Positions 54,113 through 64,000 of a stretch of DNA of 64,000 bases are shown piece after piece. Below the pieces are notes generated by a model. It worked only from the letters and a program-made list of their open reading frames with translations, was not told the DNA's origin and made no database searches. A program made the translations under genes and the position numbers. Position 1 is the first letter of the stretch. Each line of letters opens with the position of its first letter. The stretch is from Atherinomorus stipes (lineage: Eukaryota; Chordata; Actinopteri; Atheriniformes; Atherinidae), in the NCBI GenBank assembly GCA_023101725.1, contig JALJCO010009115.1, positions 141,071 through 205,070 on the forward strand, read 5' to 3'.

Positions 54113-54164
54113 ATGCAAACAGGCGCATATACCACCAAGAGGTGGTATATGCGCCTGTTTGCAT
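54113..54164. repeat. 24-bp perfect palindrome with 4-bp loop
   Basis: Arms 54113-54136 and 54141-54164 are exact complements (atgcaaacaggcgcatat... and ...atatgcgcctgtttgcat) with the loop aaga. The right arm is the original coding sequence (RWYMRLFAY in frame); the left arm is its inverted duplicate. Confidence 0.9.
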
Positions 54165-54604
54165 ACACCATTGATCTGGCCATCACAAATGCATGGCTAA
54201 TGTACAGGCGGGACTGCAAAGCACTGAAACTGGATAGCCAGTCTCTGAAAAGCTTCCGGATTGAGGTGTTCAAGTATGCCTCTAACCAAAAGCTGTCCGT
54301 GGCTCGCTCAGACAGGAGCTCTGACAGTCTGAGAGCTGCCTTTGCTGTTCCCAAGCCAGTTCGAGGACATCGCTGCTCCATCCCAACTGAAGCTGTGCGG
54401 TTTGACCTCTCCGTGCTCCACGTTCCTGTATGCACCAATCGCCAAACATGCAAGTACTGCAGCAGGAAAGAGAACATTGTGAGGTCCAATGTGATTTGCG
54501 GAGTTTGCAATGTCCACCTCTGCCTAAATGCAACACGCAACTGCTTTGCAGAGTACCACGACCCTAAATAAAAATAGTCATGTAAATATTGAGAAGGCAC
54601 TAAG

Positions 54605-54850
54605 ACACTGAATGTTCTAAAATGCTGTTAAGTGATCCGAATGTTCTATTTATACTGAAGATGCACAAACTGAATGTTCTAAAATTTTGTAAAGTGATCA
54701 GACTGTTCTAGTTATAATGAAGATGCACTAAGACACTGAATGTTCTAAAATGCTGTTAAGTGATCAAAGTGTTCTATTTATACTGAAGATGCACTAACTG
54801 AATGTTCCAAAATGCTGTAAAGTGATCAGAATGTTCTCGTTATATTGAGA
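54605..54850. repeat. imperfect tandem repeat, ~60-65-bp unit, four copies
   Basis: Each unit carries ctgaatgttctaaaatgctg, a run gtaaagtgatca, gttcta and gaagatgcacta. It lies just after the piggyBac stop, in its 3' region. Confidence 0.8.
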
Positions 54851-55274
54851 AGGTAGTGAAACATCTATCCATCCCTCTTCCCTACCTCCCTCCCTCCATC
54901 ATCCATCCATTCATTGTTCTATTTTCCTATTATAATGTATTGTTATGAAATGTTATAAAATATTCTATATTTTGAATATTCTGATGTGATCGTAAATGGT
55001 TTTTATGAAATATTGTTAAAGTGGTTTTATACTGTTATTAAATGGTCTGAATTAATGTTTATAAAACTTATTCATGTTTTTTCAACATATTCTATCTTGT
55101 GTTCTTTTTAGATTTTTTTTTACACGGGGCAAGTTACCATATTTGATCACTTCATTTCCTGTGCTTTTCAGCATGAAAATGAACATTTTTAAAAAATGTA
55201 ATTACAGATTATTGTTATTGTTATAAACCACAATGACACCCTGAGATGGAAATTTAAAATTTCAAAGTTTTTCA

Positions 55275-55297
55275 ATGAGTGCCCTATAAAGGGTTAA
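55275..55297. mobile_element. piggyBac right terminus with TTAA
   Basis: Sequence gagtgccctataaaggg followed by TTAA (55294-55297), read outward as TTAA-ccctttatagggc. PiggyBac ends start with CCC next to TTAA. The matching left terminus was not found. Confidence 0.6.
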
Positions 55298-55619
55298 AGG
55301 GGTCTGAATACTTTCCATACCCACTTGTGTTTTTGGAAGATATCGGACAGCTTCATTACTGATAACAGTATTAAATGACCAGTGGAGGACGGGGAAGAGA
55401 CCTGTTGCAGAGGTGGAAATCTTGCTGCAATCAAATGAATGAAAGTACAAATCACTACATTCAGTTCATAGTGCTGAATGTATAAGGTTAGAAAGTAACC
55501 TAGATTCAAAAGATACTGAAATTAAAAAAAGGGAATGATAAAAAAAAAAAAAGATTTTTTTTTTTAAAGAAAAAAATCATGGGGAATATTTCAGGGAATC
55601 TGTTTCTTTTTCCATGTTA

Positions 55620-56677
55620 CAGTTTTTCTCTATTGCTAAAACGCTATTTTTGAAATGTCCCCTCACTTTTTCACTACTTTAAACACTAATCCTATAACTC
55701 AAACTACTTTCCATATACCTCTGCTTCTTGCTGCAAAAGTAAGTTATTGACTCAAAACAGCATCATCAGGCCTCAAAAAGTGACACTATTGTCAAATCAT
55801 GCCCCAAGCACAGCAAAATGTAGAACACAACAGAGCAATCAGGAAACACTACAAGGAAAAAAGGAAAACATTGTTCTCAGAACATCATGTTGTGAAAATG
55901 TTTTTTTTTTTTTTTTTTAATTTACATCAGGCCAAATGCATCATGTCACAACACTGAGAAATCATAACATAAAGTACTAGAAAAGCACTCGGAGAGCACA
56001 GACCTCCACCAAGCAGCTCTCGCAATGATAAAGAAGAATTCTTCAGAACATTCCTGGATCCAGAAGGTGATCTGGATCACCACCAAAATTCAAAGGGTCC
56101 ATCCTTGAGCTGAAGCACATGGCTGGTGAAAATTTCAGGTCAATCCATCCAGAACTTTTTCCGTAAAGTTGCTGACAGACAAACCAACGCCACCTTGGCG
56201 GAGGTGATAGCATGGTTTATCACAGTTGCATGCCTTTCATCTGAAATGAAAGCTCTGCATCGGACCTGATTTTGCCCCCTTCGACATCCCCATCCACGAC
56301 CACCCTTGCGACTATCTCTTATGCGTACTCTTCCTCTCTCATTTCCTCTATCCATTGCAAAATCTTGACCTCCCAGAGCTTCCTCAACTGGTTGATATTG
56401 GTTCCCTCATCATCAGCCAAAGGTGAAATCAATTTTGAGTCCCTGAGTTTACCTGCTGACACCTGTGTCTTAGTTGTGATCAAAGTGTGTAACATGTGTT
56501 CAGCATTTTGCACAGCAAGTGCATCACAATGCAAATGTGTTTGCAAGCAGTGTCTAGTGATGTGAAGTTTGCTTTAGGTTTTTGATCACAAGGGGACTGA
56601 TTTGATACCTTGGTTTAGGCTTCTGAAAAATTGGCTTTGAGAATGAGATTTAGTGTTTTAGCAACAGAGAAAAACTG
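55620..56677 (-). pseudogene. IS630/Tc1-mariner-like element, broken
   Basis: Ends cagtttttctctattgctaa and its near complement agcaacagagaaaaactg, flanked by TA at 55618-55619 and 56678-56679. Minus-strand frame from 56355 reads MDRGNERGRVRIRDSRKGG and then RAFISDERHATVINHAI, matching the N-terminus of a fish IS630-like transposase family. The frame is cut by the repeat at 55982-56208. Confidence 0.65.
55982..56208 (-). repeat. cctccaccaagg-family repeat, reversed, inside the IS630-like relic
   Basis: Reverse complement shares the order of the left part of 46626-47755 (ggatccaggaat, tgaaattttcaccagcc). Confidence 0.55.
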
Positions 56678-56929
56678 TAATGACTTCATACAGCAAAAGC
56701 TGGTTCTATGAGGCAACTGATTCATTGGGCCTGTGCAGGAAGAGGTCTGGTCCTCTTAACTTTTGATTAACTATAAAGCAACTTGGAAAGGGATCCCAAG
56801 AGACCAGAGCCCATTTATAACATAGCACTATTGTTATGGAGCGAGACTTTCATCACCATCCCGTTCGAGTGCAATAATCTATTTGTCTGTATTATGAGTC
56901 ATAATCTATTTCAGATTTTTTTTTCTGCA

Positions 56930-57185
56930 CTGTACAAAATTCTGGAACTCACTTCCCCATGACCTCAGGATTGCCAACTCTCTTCCTTTCTTCAAACTCA
57001 AGACCCATCTTTTCAAACTTTGCAACTCCCTATAAAACTTTTAATTAGTCTCGTCTTTCATTTTTAATGTTTCTCTTGTTCTTATAACCTATCGTATTTG
57101 ACTATATTTGATTTCATATTTATTTTATTTTCAAGGTGATCTTGAGTGTCATGAAAGGCGTCCAGAAACAAATGTATTATTAGTT
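56930..57185 (+). mobile_element. LINE (L2-like) 3' tail
   Basis: Starts with a frame like FWNSLPHDLRIANSLPFFK motifs (ctggaactcacttccccatg) and continues as an AT-rich 3' UTR ending atgtattattagttattact. The 5' part is missing. Confidence 0.5.
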
Positions 57186-57189
57186 ATTA

Positions 57190-59040
57190 CTATTGAAAGT
57201 TCAGAGCTGGAAAGTATCTGCTGATGCTGTTGAGCAAAGTTAAGAGTAAGCATTTTTGTTAAAGCCACAAATTTATGAGCAACAAGTAAGGTACAGCGTC
57301 GCAAATCTGAAAATCAGATTTCACTTTGCACCAACACCAGCTGAAAAATGAAACAGTGAAAAAAAATTTATTAAAGTATCATTTAACTCTCCTCTGTTTA
57401 CAGTACAGGAGATTGGTGGCAAATACTGTTAGCTTTACCTCTTCCTGGAGCATCTTTGCAATTTCCTTTCTTCCTCAAATTCTTTGGGATGTTTTCCCTT
57501 ATTACATAATGATCATTTCAGCTTTTTATTTATCTATTTGTTACATTTTGAATGTAGTGAGGGTAAAAAAACACTAATGATTGTTTGATGTTTGATGGAC
57601 TGTTACCCGATGTTCTTGAATGTTGTTGCAGGCATTCCCAAGTTAACATAGAAAAAGATTCACCCTCAAACACTTACGTAGTAAGGTTATCTGTCTCAAA
57701 ATGCATTTGTCTCAAGTCCAAAATTAAAGCATAGAAAATCCTGGGTTTTGATGTACAAGCATTTAATTCCACTTTAAATCCCAGCAGCAGTCTCTTATGA
57801 TTGGATTTAAAGTTCCAGTTTGACATTTCATCAGGCTTAGGCTACTGGATGCTGTTATTTCCTTTCACTATCCCATAACTGTCTGAGTGTTGCAGCTGAA
57901 AACAGCTGCTTCAGGCTAAGCATTGAGTCTACAAACATGAAATGCAATTACTGCTGCATCACGGCTCCTGTCAAGATGGACTTTGGACAGAGGAGAGAGA
58001 AAGAATAACCCACGCACCTAAAAAAAAATCTAATAGCCTCCACTCTTTATGGCAATTTTGCTAGAAGAGATTACAGATGAAGACATTTGAAATACTGTAT
58101 TGAATGTGGGGTATACCTTTATTTTGCTTCCTTAGATGCTTTAATTATGGTACTCAAGTAAATCAAGATGTGAATGTTATTTAGTTAACCATTAGCAAAA
58201 ACTTCCTCAAGAATTGCTTGTTATAAAAATCCTTGTTAAAAAGGCAACGACTCTCAGGAGATGCAAAGTAGTTTTCAGAGAAAAAGATGCAGGAAATCTA
58301 GAATGGCCAGAGGCAGAACGTACTTCCTGTATATTCAAACCCAGACTAGTTTAATTAAAGATCAGCTGTCAAAGTTTAGATAAACAATGCCTGACTCGAC
58401 AAACTGAAAATAAAGAATGGGCACAGTACTTTCATTTACAGCACTTGTACTTTTGTTCTTCTGCCGTCACCCCCAAGAAAAACAATAAGAGGATGTCAGC
58501 TGGTGTCTGTTTCTTCTCTGTCTTACAGCTATGATGATTATTTATTTGTTACATTTCAGATGTAGTGTAAGGGTAAAAAACACGAATGATTTTTTGATGA
58601 TGATGATGACAAAATGCAACAAATACCAGGGTGAAAGAAAAAAACCTGCAAAGCCTCCAAAAGGATGGATAAGTTTCTGTTTTGGTGACCTTCAAATATT
58701 TGAAATGTTTTCACAATTTCTATTCGCACAAAAGTAACAGCACCAGAAAATGACGCACAAAAATTCTTTTCTGGTACTTCACTTTCAGAAGAACCACTGA
58801 ATAGGTTACACAAAAATGATTTTTTTTTATATATATATATGTTTTTTTTAGGGTATTGAGTAGAAAAAAAAATCTGTACTGTGGCTGGTGAGGGCGAAGC
58901 AACAAAAAGAAAGACAACTGTAAATGCAGATATTTCCAACATGAAGGCTGAGCACCTCATGTTCCTATAAGATGCTTGATTCAATATGAAATTTGGCCTT
59001 TTGTTGAAATGATACCAACAGTTTGAGAAGACCAACTTAG
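57190..59040. other. spacer with a ~60-bp dispersed direct repeat
   Basis: 57526-57590 and 58538-58602 share atttgttacattt...atgtagtg...gggtaaaaa...aatgatt. No gene recognised. Confidence 0.4.
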
Positions 59041-59066
59041 TTGCACTTTGTAGCAGAAAGCAGGAT

Positions 59067-59088
59067 ATATATATATATTTATATATAT

Positions 59089-59122
<34 letters not shown>

Positions 59123-59126
59123 TACT
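59067..59126. repeat. microsatellite (TA)n
   Basis: Long TA runs with few interruptions. Confidence 0.95.
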
Positions 59127-59232
59127 GCTTCATTGCATCAGATTTCCAGTTGGCATCCAATTAAGCAAAATCAGTAGTACAATTTTCAGTCTGCCTTACT
59201 TTCAGTCTGTGGGGTTTTGGTTTTGTTAGAGC

Positions 59233-59390
59233 AGGGATCTCAAACACTAGTCCTAGTGGGTCACTATCCTGCAGATTTTAGACGCTTCCCTGCTCCAACA
59301 CACTTGACCCAAATTAAATAGATCCAACAGCTTGTGGTCCTGTAGGACAGTGGCCTTTGGAGCAAATATAAACTATGCAACTGGGATATT
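59233..59390. mobile_element. decayed hAT-like MITE fragment
   Basis: Left end agcagggatctcaaacacta and the words ctatcctgcag...ctccaacacactt relate it to 9815-10038. No right end. Confidence 0.4.
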
Positions 59391-59399
59391 TCCAGAACA

Positions 59400-61920
59400 A
59401 TAAGCGAAAAATTAACCTAGGTGTGTCCAGCATAATTAATCTACTTTAAAGCCTTTCATGACATATCCTTCACAGAAAGACAGCCTTACAGGCTCAGAAA
59501 ACTTCCCCTAATTTCTTTCTAATAATGATTTTCAGCATAAAAGAAACTAAAAAAAATATGGCAAAGAACAAAAGCCTGAACACAGCAAACCTTAATCCCA
59601 ACTGCAATACAAATCTTTAACACGCCTCATTAAACTGACATCTGTGAGATCACAGAAGCAGGAAGAGATAGGTACATCTCCTCATTTGTATCACCTAGAT
59701 ACACAGTGACTCACACAGATGGCTAATTATTAACTCAGTAATCAATAAACAGTAACTGAAGTTCAACAGTTCTGTGCTACTATGAAAAGAAAGCGTTTAT
59801 GAGTAAAGTATCAGGGAGAAATGCTCTTCCTAATCTTAGGATAGAATGTTCTGGAAAGGTTGTTGGATGCTCACATTAACTGTACAGCGTCAAAATGACT
59901 AAGAGCAACATCAGTTAAACTATCGTAAAGCAAGACTGTGGAGGTTAGAAGCAGGTTATAAGGAGGGGAAACTTTGTAGCAGCAGAGTTCATATCCATTC
60001 TGCAGTAGGCAGCAGTTCAGCCAGCGCCCACCGGAAATTCTTACTCCCCTTTAAGAAATCTATCAGGAACAAGGCCAATCTACAGTCGCCTGACTCATCT
60101 TATGTCCCACAATAAAAACTACCATGACTGACCCATTCAGAGAGAAGCCTTCAGGCAGTTATCGAGCCCATCCATTGTCTATCTGCATATTCAAATGCAG
60201 GAAAGAGGCAGACTGCTTCCTGGAAAGGTTGCCAGTCCATCACAGGTTCAACACAGACAACCAAACCTGGACTGTATGACTTCTGATGAAAGAATAATGA
60301 ACTTTGAGTTATGCTGTACAGTTAAGTAACAAGGATGTCAGAGAGCTGCAACAGCATGAGCGAGACAGCACATATGTGGATTACATATGTTTTTTTGTTG
60401 TTGTTGTTCTTATTGTTTTTATTGTGCAGCAGTGCCCTTTAAATCAAGCCAAATTTCTCCCACGGAAAACCAATACAGAAACCTGAATCTGAATCATATA
60501 GAGAGACTGAATCATTTATCATTAAAAGCATGACTCATGGGAGCTTTAACCTTTTCACTAAAGGGAAAATTTACAGAGTTACATACATGTGCAGGATCAC
60601 AAACATGAATCTCATGCATCATATGGTTAAGTTGCAATGGCTGCATTCCTAAATTATATACACTATTGTTTTTAAGAGTATGTCATAGGTATGCAATTAG
60701 ACCAGCAGTTTATGTATACGTAACCAACACCTACTGTGTCAGGAGCATATTTTTCATTGACCCCTCTCCCATTAGTGTGCTCTTCTAACCTTGGTGTTAT
60801 GTTCAGTTGTCCTGTGGGCTTAAATTAACAGGTCCAGCCCCTGTGAGAATCAAGCCAGGAAATGTGTGTACGCAAGTTAACCTTGATGTAAGATACGATA
60901 AGTGATGATAAATCAGAGAACATAAACATCCCTAAAGCAACAGAACACATATGTTGCATAATGAAAAGTTAAACGCAGCCTTTTTCTTTGTATAATAATA
61001 TATTTTTCCACCTACAGAAAATAATTTGTAAGCTTTATTTCTGTTCTCAGGACTTTGGCTTTAGAGAATGTTAATGGGAAAAAAATGACATCTCCTGTAC
61101 CAGAGGTTAGGTTTACGCACACGGAAGCCACATCTGTCATGATGATTATGGAGGGAGGGCACATGTGACAGGATTTGAAAAAAAAAAAAAAGATCTCAGA
61201 GAGTAAGTAGTCATTCATTTTCTAAGCTGTTACAATGATAACAACAAACAGTGACCTGCTAATTCTCATTCATGTTGCTTATCAGATGTGGCATGTGCAG
61301 AAGGGTGTGTGGGCTGTTAAGTGCACGGATACAGACATCATATCCTGCTTACGTGTGATAAAGTAAAACTTTATATAAAAAACAGCCTTTTCCGTGTTAC
61401 ACAATAGCACTCTTACTGGCGCCAAGAAAAAACAAAATAAAAATTAAAAATCTAAGTGTCATCTGTTGTAGAGTGGGAAGTGGGACACGCCTTATATAAA
61501 TTCAAACCTTCACAGAACAGAGAAAAACAACCATGCTCCAACACCCACAGATCTACTTTTAATTTAAATCTTACTTTTCTTTTCTTTCTTTTTTTGTATT
61601 CTATAACAATGGAGGGAAAACAGAGTACTTGGAGAACATCCACTCAGACCCAATCAGTGATAAAGGACACCTACAAAGAAGTTCTGGTCAAATAGCCGGA
61701 TTTTTCTAAATTAGTGCGCTGACTCAAACACTAGTTGGTGGCAACAGAAACATACCTTAACACACAGTATACTGGTTCACTTTTTAATTATCAAAACAGC
61801 AAGCAAAACATGAGTTACTATTGTTTCTTTAAGGTGGATCTGCCACCGATTCCTTCGCAGAAGCAACGTCATCCGTGTGATCCATTCATGTCTGATAATG
61901 GACACCTCGTCAGGTATTAT
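59400..61920. other. gene-poor spacer
   Basis: A diverged copy of the 22600-22830 repeat lies at 60160-60270. Otherwise no feature. Confidence 0.35.
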
Positions 61921-61928
61921 CCCTCTAT

Positions 61929-62541
61929 ATGTGGGTACGGAAAGTATTTAGACCCCTTGAAACTGTTTCCTCTTTGTTTCATTGCAGCCATTTGCTAAAA
62001 TCAAAAAAGTTCACCGTGGCCTCTTAGTCCTTATATGGAAGAAGTTCTGGACAACCAGAACGTCTCCTAGACCCAGCCGACCAGTCAAACTGAGCAATAT
62101 TGGGAGAAGAGCCTCGGTGAGAGAGGTAAATAAGAACGTTATGGTAATGGCCCGACGGAAGCCTCTCCTCAGTGTAAGACTTATGAAAGCCTGCATAGAG
62201 TTTGCCAAAAAAAACATGAAGAACTCCCAGACTGTGAGAAATAAGATTCTCTGGTCTGATGAGCCCAAGATTGAACTTTTTGGAGTAAATTCTAAGCGGT
62301 ATGTGTGGAGAAAACCAGGCACTGCTCATCACCTGCCCAATACGATCCCAACAGTGAAACATGGTGGAGGCAGCATCATGCTGTGGGGGTGTTTTTCAGC
62401 TGCAGAGACAGGACGACTGGTTGCAATTGAAGAAAAGATTGTGTGCAGCCAAGTACAGAGAGATCCTGGACGAAAACATCTTCCAGAGTGCTCAGGACCT
62501 CTTCCGGACTGGGCTGAACGTTCACCTTCCAACAAAACAAT
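61929..62541 (+). pseudogene. Tc1-like transposon relic, truncated
   Basis: Left end gtgggtacggaaagtattta, then a deletion, then the transposase: [20 protein letters not shown] in the helix-turn-helix region, [14 protein letters not shown] with the first catalytic Asp, and [19 protein letters not shown] frameshift follows and the frame ends where another element begins at 62541. At least two internal deletions relative to the full-length family. Confidence 0.8.
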
Positions 62542-64000
62542 AGACCTTTTTCACACTTCCTTGTTTTTTGACCGGAAATACGCAACGGGCGAGGATCTTT
62601 GCTTCCGACGACAATGTCCCAAGCTGGAAAGTCAAGTCACTGAAGCGCACCAGGCTGTTTTTCTTTTGCTCTGAAGCAGTCCAACATCCATTTCCAGGAG
62701 TTTTCAACATCCATTGATGATAGACATTAATAGGGACGGAAAAACCGAAGCGTCATTAAACGCCAGAGTCATTTTGACACGACAGCCGTGAGCACAGACT
62801 GTTATACTGAATGTGACCGCATTGATCCCTGCTGTAAACATTTGATACGGTCAGAGAGCAAAAATAAAATAGAATAAATAAATAAATAAAATTAAATTAT
62901 GTCCTCAACTCTTGCCTCAGTCCTGAGTTACTGTTTTCATCTTATCAATGTTAAAGCAGAAGAAAAGAGTTTTTATATTTTTGTCCTTGCATGCATGGAG
63001 ATAGTTTAACTGTGTTGTGTGAAGTCCTGGCCGCTATCATCTGTGGGATCTTCATGGTGGACTGTGTTGAACAGCAGCACATGATGCAGCTTTGTATGCG
63101 TGGATTAATGTTCTCGCATATGTTATAATGAGAGGCAGAGACGAGGCAGTTCAGGTCCAGTAAAAGATCGCTGGACCCAAACAGCCTCGTCTCAGCCTCT
63201 CATTACATACGTGAAAACACTGGTAACCCACAGCTGTACTAGAATAATACATGTATGTTACTTAAAGCTACAACAGAAGCAAGTTAAATAAAAGCCACGA
63301 AAAATACAGAATATAATTTTATTTTATTTCAAACTCAGAATGAACTACGATATCCTGCGATCTCTTGCAGTTAAACACGTTACAACGATATTCTACCATC
63401 TGTGTTCATTATTTTGTTCAGGATCATTTAAAAGCAATAATTTTGAAATCAGAGTGATCAGGGAAGTTTGACCAAACCTATATGTGAAATCTTTAAAAAG
63501 AAAAAAAAGCATTATTTCAGCAGAGGCGATAATTTAGGACATTAATACGTTAATTTGCAGACATTATGCATGTACTGGATGCATTAATAACACCTGCATG
63601 GTCACGTTTTATTTCCTGTCAATGTCATCAGAGCGGCTCTGCAAATTTAATTCTAATCTGATGCTTTCTGATATCAGAAATGATGAATAATCGCGAGGTA
63701 AACCTCCTCTATAAACATTCGGTTTCGGACGTGACTGAATTACATTTAAAGCTTGGTATTTTAACAAACTCCCTCTCTTTAAAATCCCAGGAGGAGCTCA
63801 ACACATACAGATGACAAAACAATGCATCGTTGGTCACATGATCGAAACAATGCAGGCAAAACTTCTGGTTCTGATGATCGAGGCAGAGTCGAGTAAACGG
63901 GCTCAAATGTAAAGTGGAAACATGATCCATTTTTGACGTTTGACTGAAGTCTGGCCCACACAGGAAGACAAGATTCTCACCCATTACGTACTTCCGGTTT
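62542..64000. mobile_element. long-TIR DNA transposon running off the window
   Basis: Left end agacctttttcacacttcct and nearby ttgaccggaaatacgcaacg; at 63970-64000 the complementary cattacgtacttccggttt appears. The right terminus lies beyond the window. An inverted pair taatgagaggcagagacgag / ctcgtctcagcctctcatta lies at 63126-63207. Confidence 0.4.

Larger units (their letters stand above)
52259..54571 (+). pseudogene. piggyBac-type transposase relic (PGBD-like)
   Basis: An acidic N-terminus (SDDEEEEEDDVEVDPDYTP) and a basic Pro/Lys stretch are followed by the transposase core. Candidate catalytic Asp residues are visible in VDEVIVSFKGK (about 53085), WADNFFTS (about 53355) and NANMGGIDKS (about 54075), the family's DDD pattern. 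A C-terminal Cys-rich zinc-binding segment (CKYCSRKE, CGVCNVHLC) ends at the stop 54571. It is broken by TGA at 52889-52891 (where Trp is expected), TAG at 53375-53377, a deletion/insertion at about 53420-53530, and an inverted duplication at 54113-54164. A GT-AG intron (53684-54008) joins VYR to FSSES in frame. Not functional as it stands. Confidence 0.85.
52059..55327 (+). mobile_element. Tc1-like element ends flanking a piggyBac insertion
   Basis: Left end 52059-52215 starts cagtgggtacagaaagtatt after TA. Right end 55298-55327 reads ggggtctgaatactttccat then acccactt. These are the two termini of one Tc1 family, the same family as the relic at 61929-62541. The Tc1 transposase itself is gone and a piggyBac relic occupies the middle. 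Confidence 0.65.

Noticed and set aside
53971..54600. 209-codon minus-strand ORF
   Set aside because: It is the antisense shadow of the piggyBac transposase C-terminal part.
54605..54850. CRISPR-like array
   Set aside because: Contiguous imperfect tandem units without unique spacers, in a vertebrate genome.
35400..64000. Exons of the usual amacr neighbours (for example slc45a2 or c1qtnf3)
   Set aside because: No frame with a recognisable segment of these proteins and good splice sites was seen on either strand.

Overview
The window is nuclear DNA from a ray-finned fish, probably a spiny-rayed teleost. The evidence is a multi-exon vertebrate gene with GT-AG introns, AT-rich spacer, many microsatellites, and a dense layer of typical teleost repeats: hAT, Tc1/mariner and TTAA-flanked MITEs, L2/CR1-like LINE pieces, and tRNA-derived SINEs. 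There are no bacterial-type operons, ribosome-binding sites or CRISPR arrays. The species cannot be named from this sequence alone.

Only one host gene can be supported: amacr (alpha-methylacyl-CoA racemase), on the minus strand, complete, with five coding exons between 35400 (ATG) and 7124 (stop). All four introns join in frame and give 382 codons, the same length as the human enzyme. The catalytic residues (His122, Asp152, Glu237 by my count) and a C-terminal SKL peroxisomal signal are present. Intron 3 is about 20.8 kb and holds most of the repeats.

Layout. 1-7.0 kb: downstream of amacr; a MITE nested in a MITE, a TTAA-flanked MITE, and a Tc1 relic carrying a fold-back insertion. 7.1-9.7 kb: amacr exons 5 and 4, with a LINE tail broken by a hAT MITE and a TTAA-flanked MITE 40 bp from the exon 4 donor. 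9.7-30.5 kb: intron 3, with a Tc1 C-terminal fragment, three hAT-type MITEs with 8-bp target duplications (one inside a SINE), a second SINE with an 18-bp duplication, several long-TIR MITEs and a 5'-truncated LINE. 30.5-35.4 kb: exons 3, 2 and 1, with another hAT MITE in intron 1. 35.4-52 kb: gene-poor, with an abrupt G-only tract, a TTAA-flanked MITE and LINE fragments. 52-55.3 kb: a piggyBac transposase relic sitting inside a Tc1 element. 55.6-64 kb: an IS630/mariner-like relic, a second Tc1 relic, and an element that runs off the right edge.

The transposon genes are all broken by stops, frameshifts or deletions and should be read as fossils. No previously undescribed functional system was found. 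The most unusual structures are the 24-bp perfect palindrome that rewrites the piggyBac reading frame, the recurring TTAA-flanked MITE families near a piggyBac relic, and the ~140-bp-arm inverted repeat at 28.0-28.4 kb.
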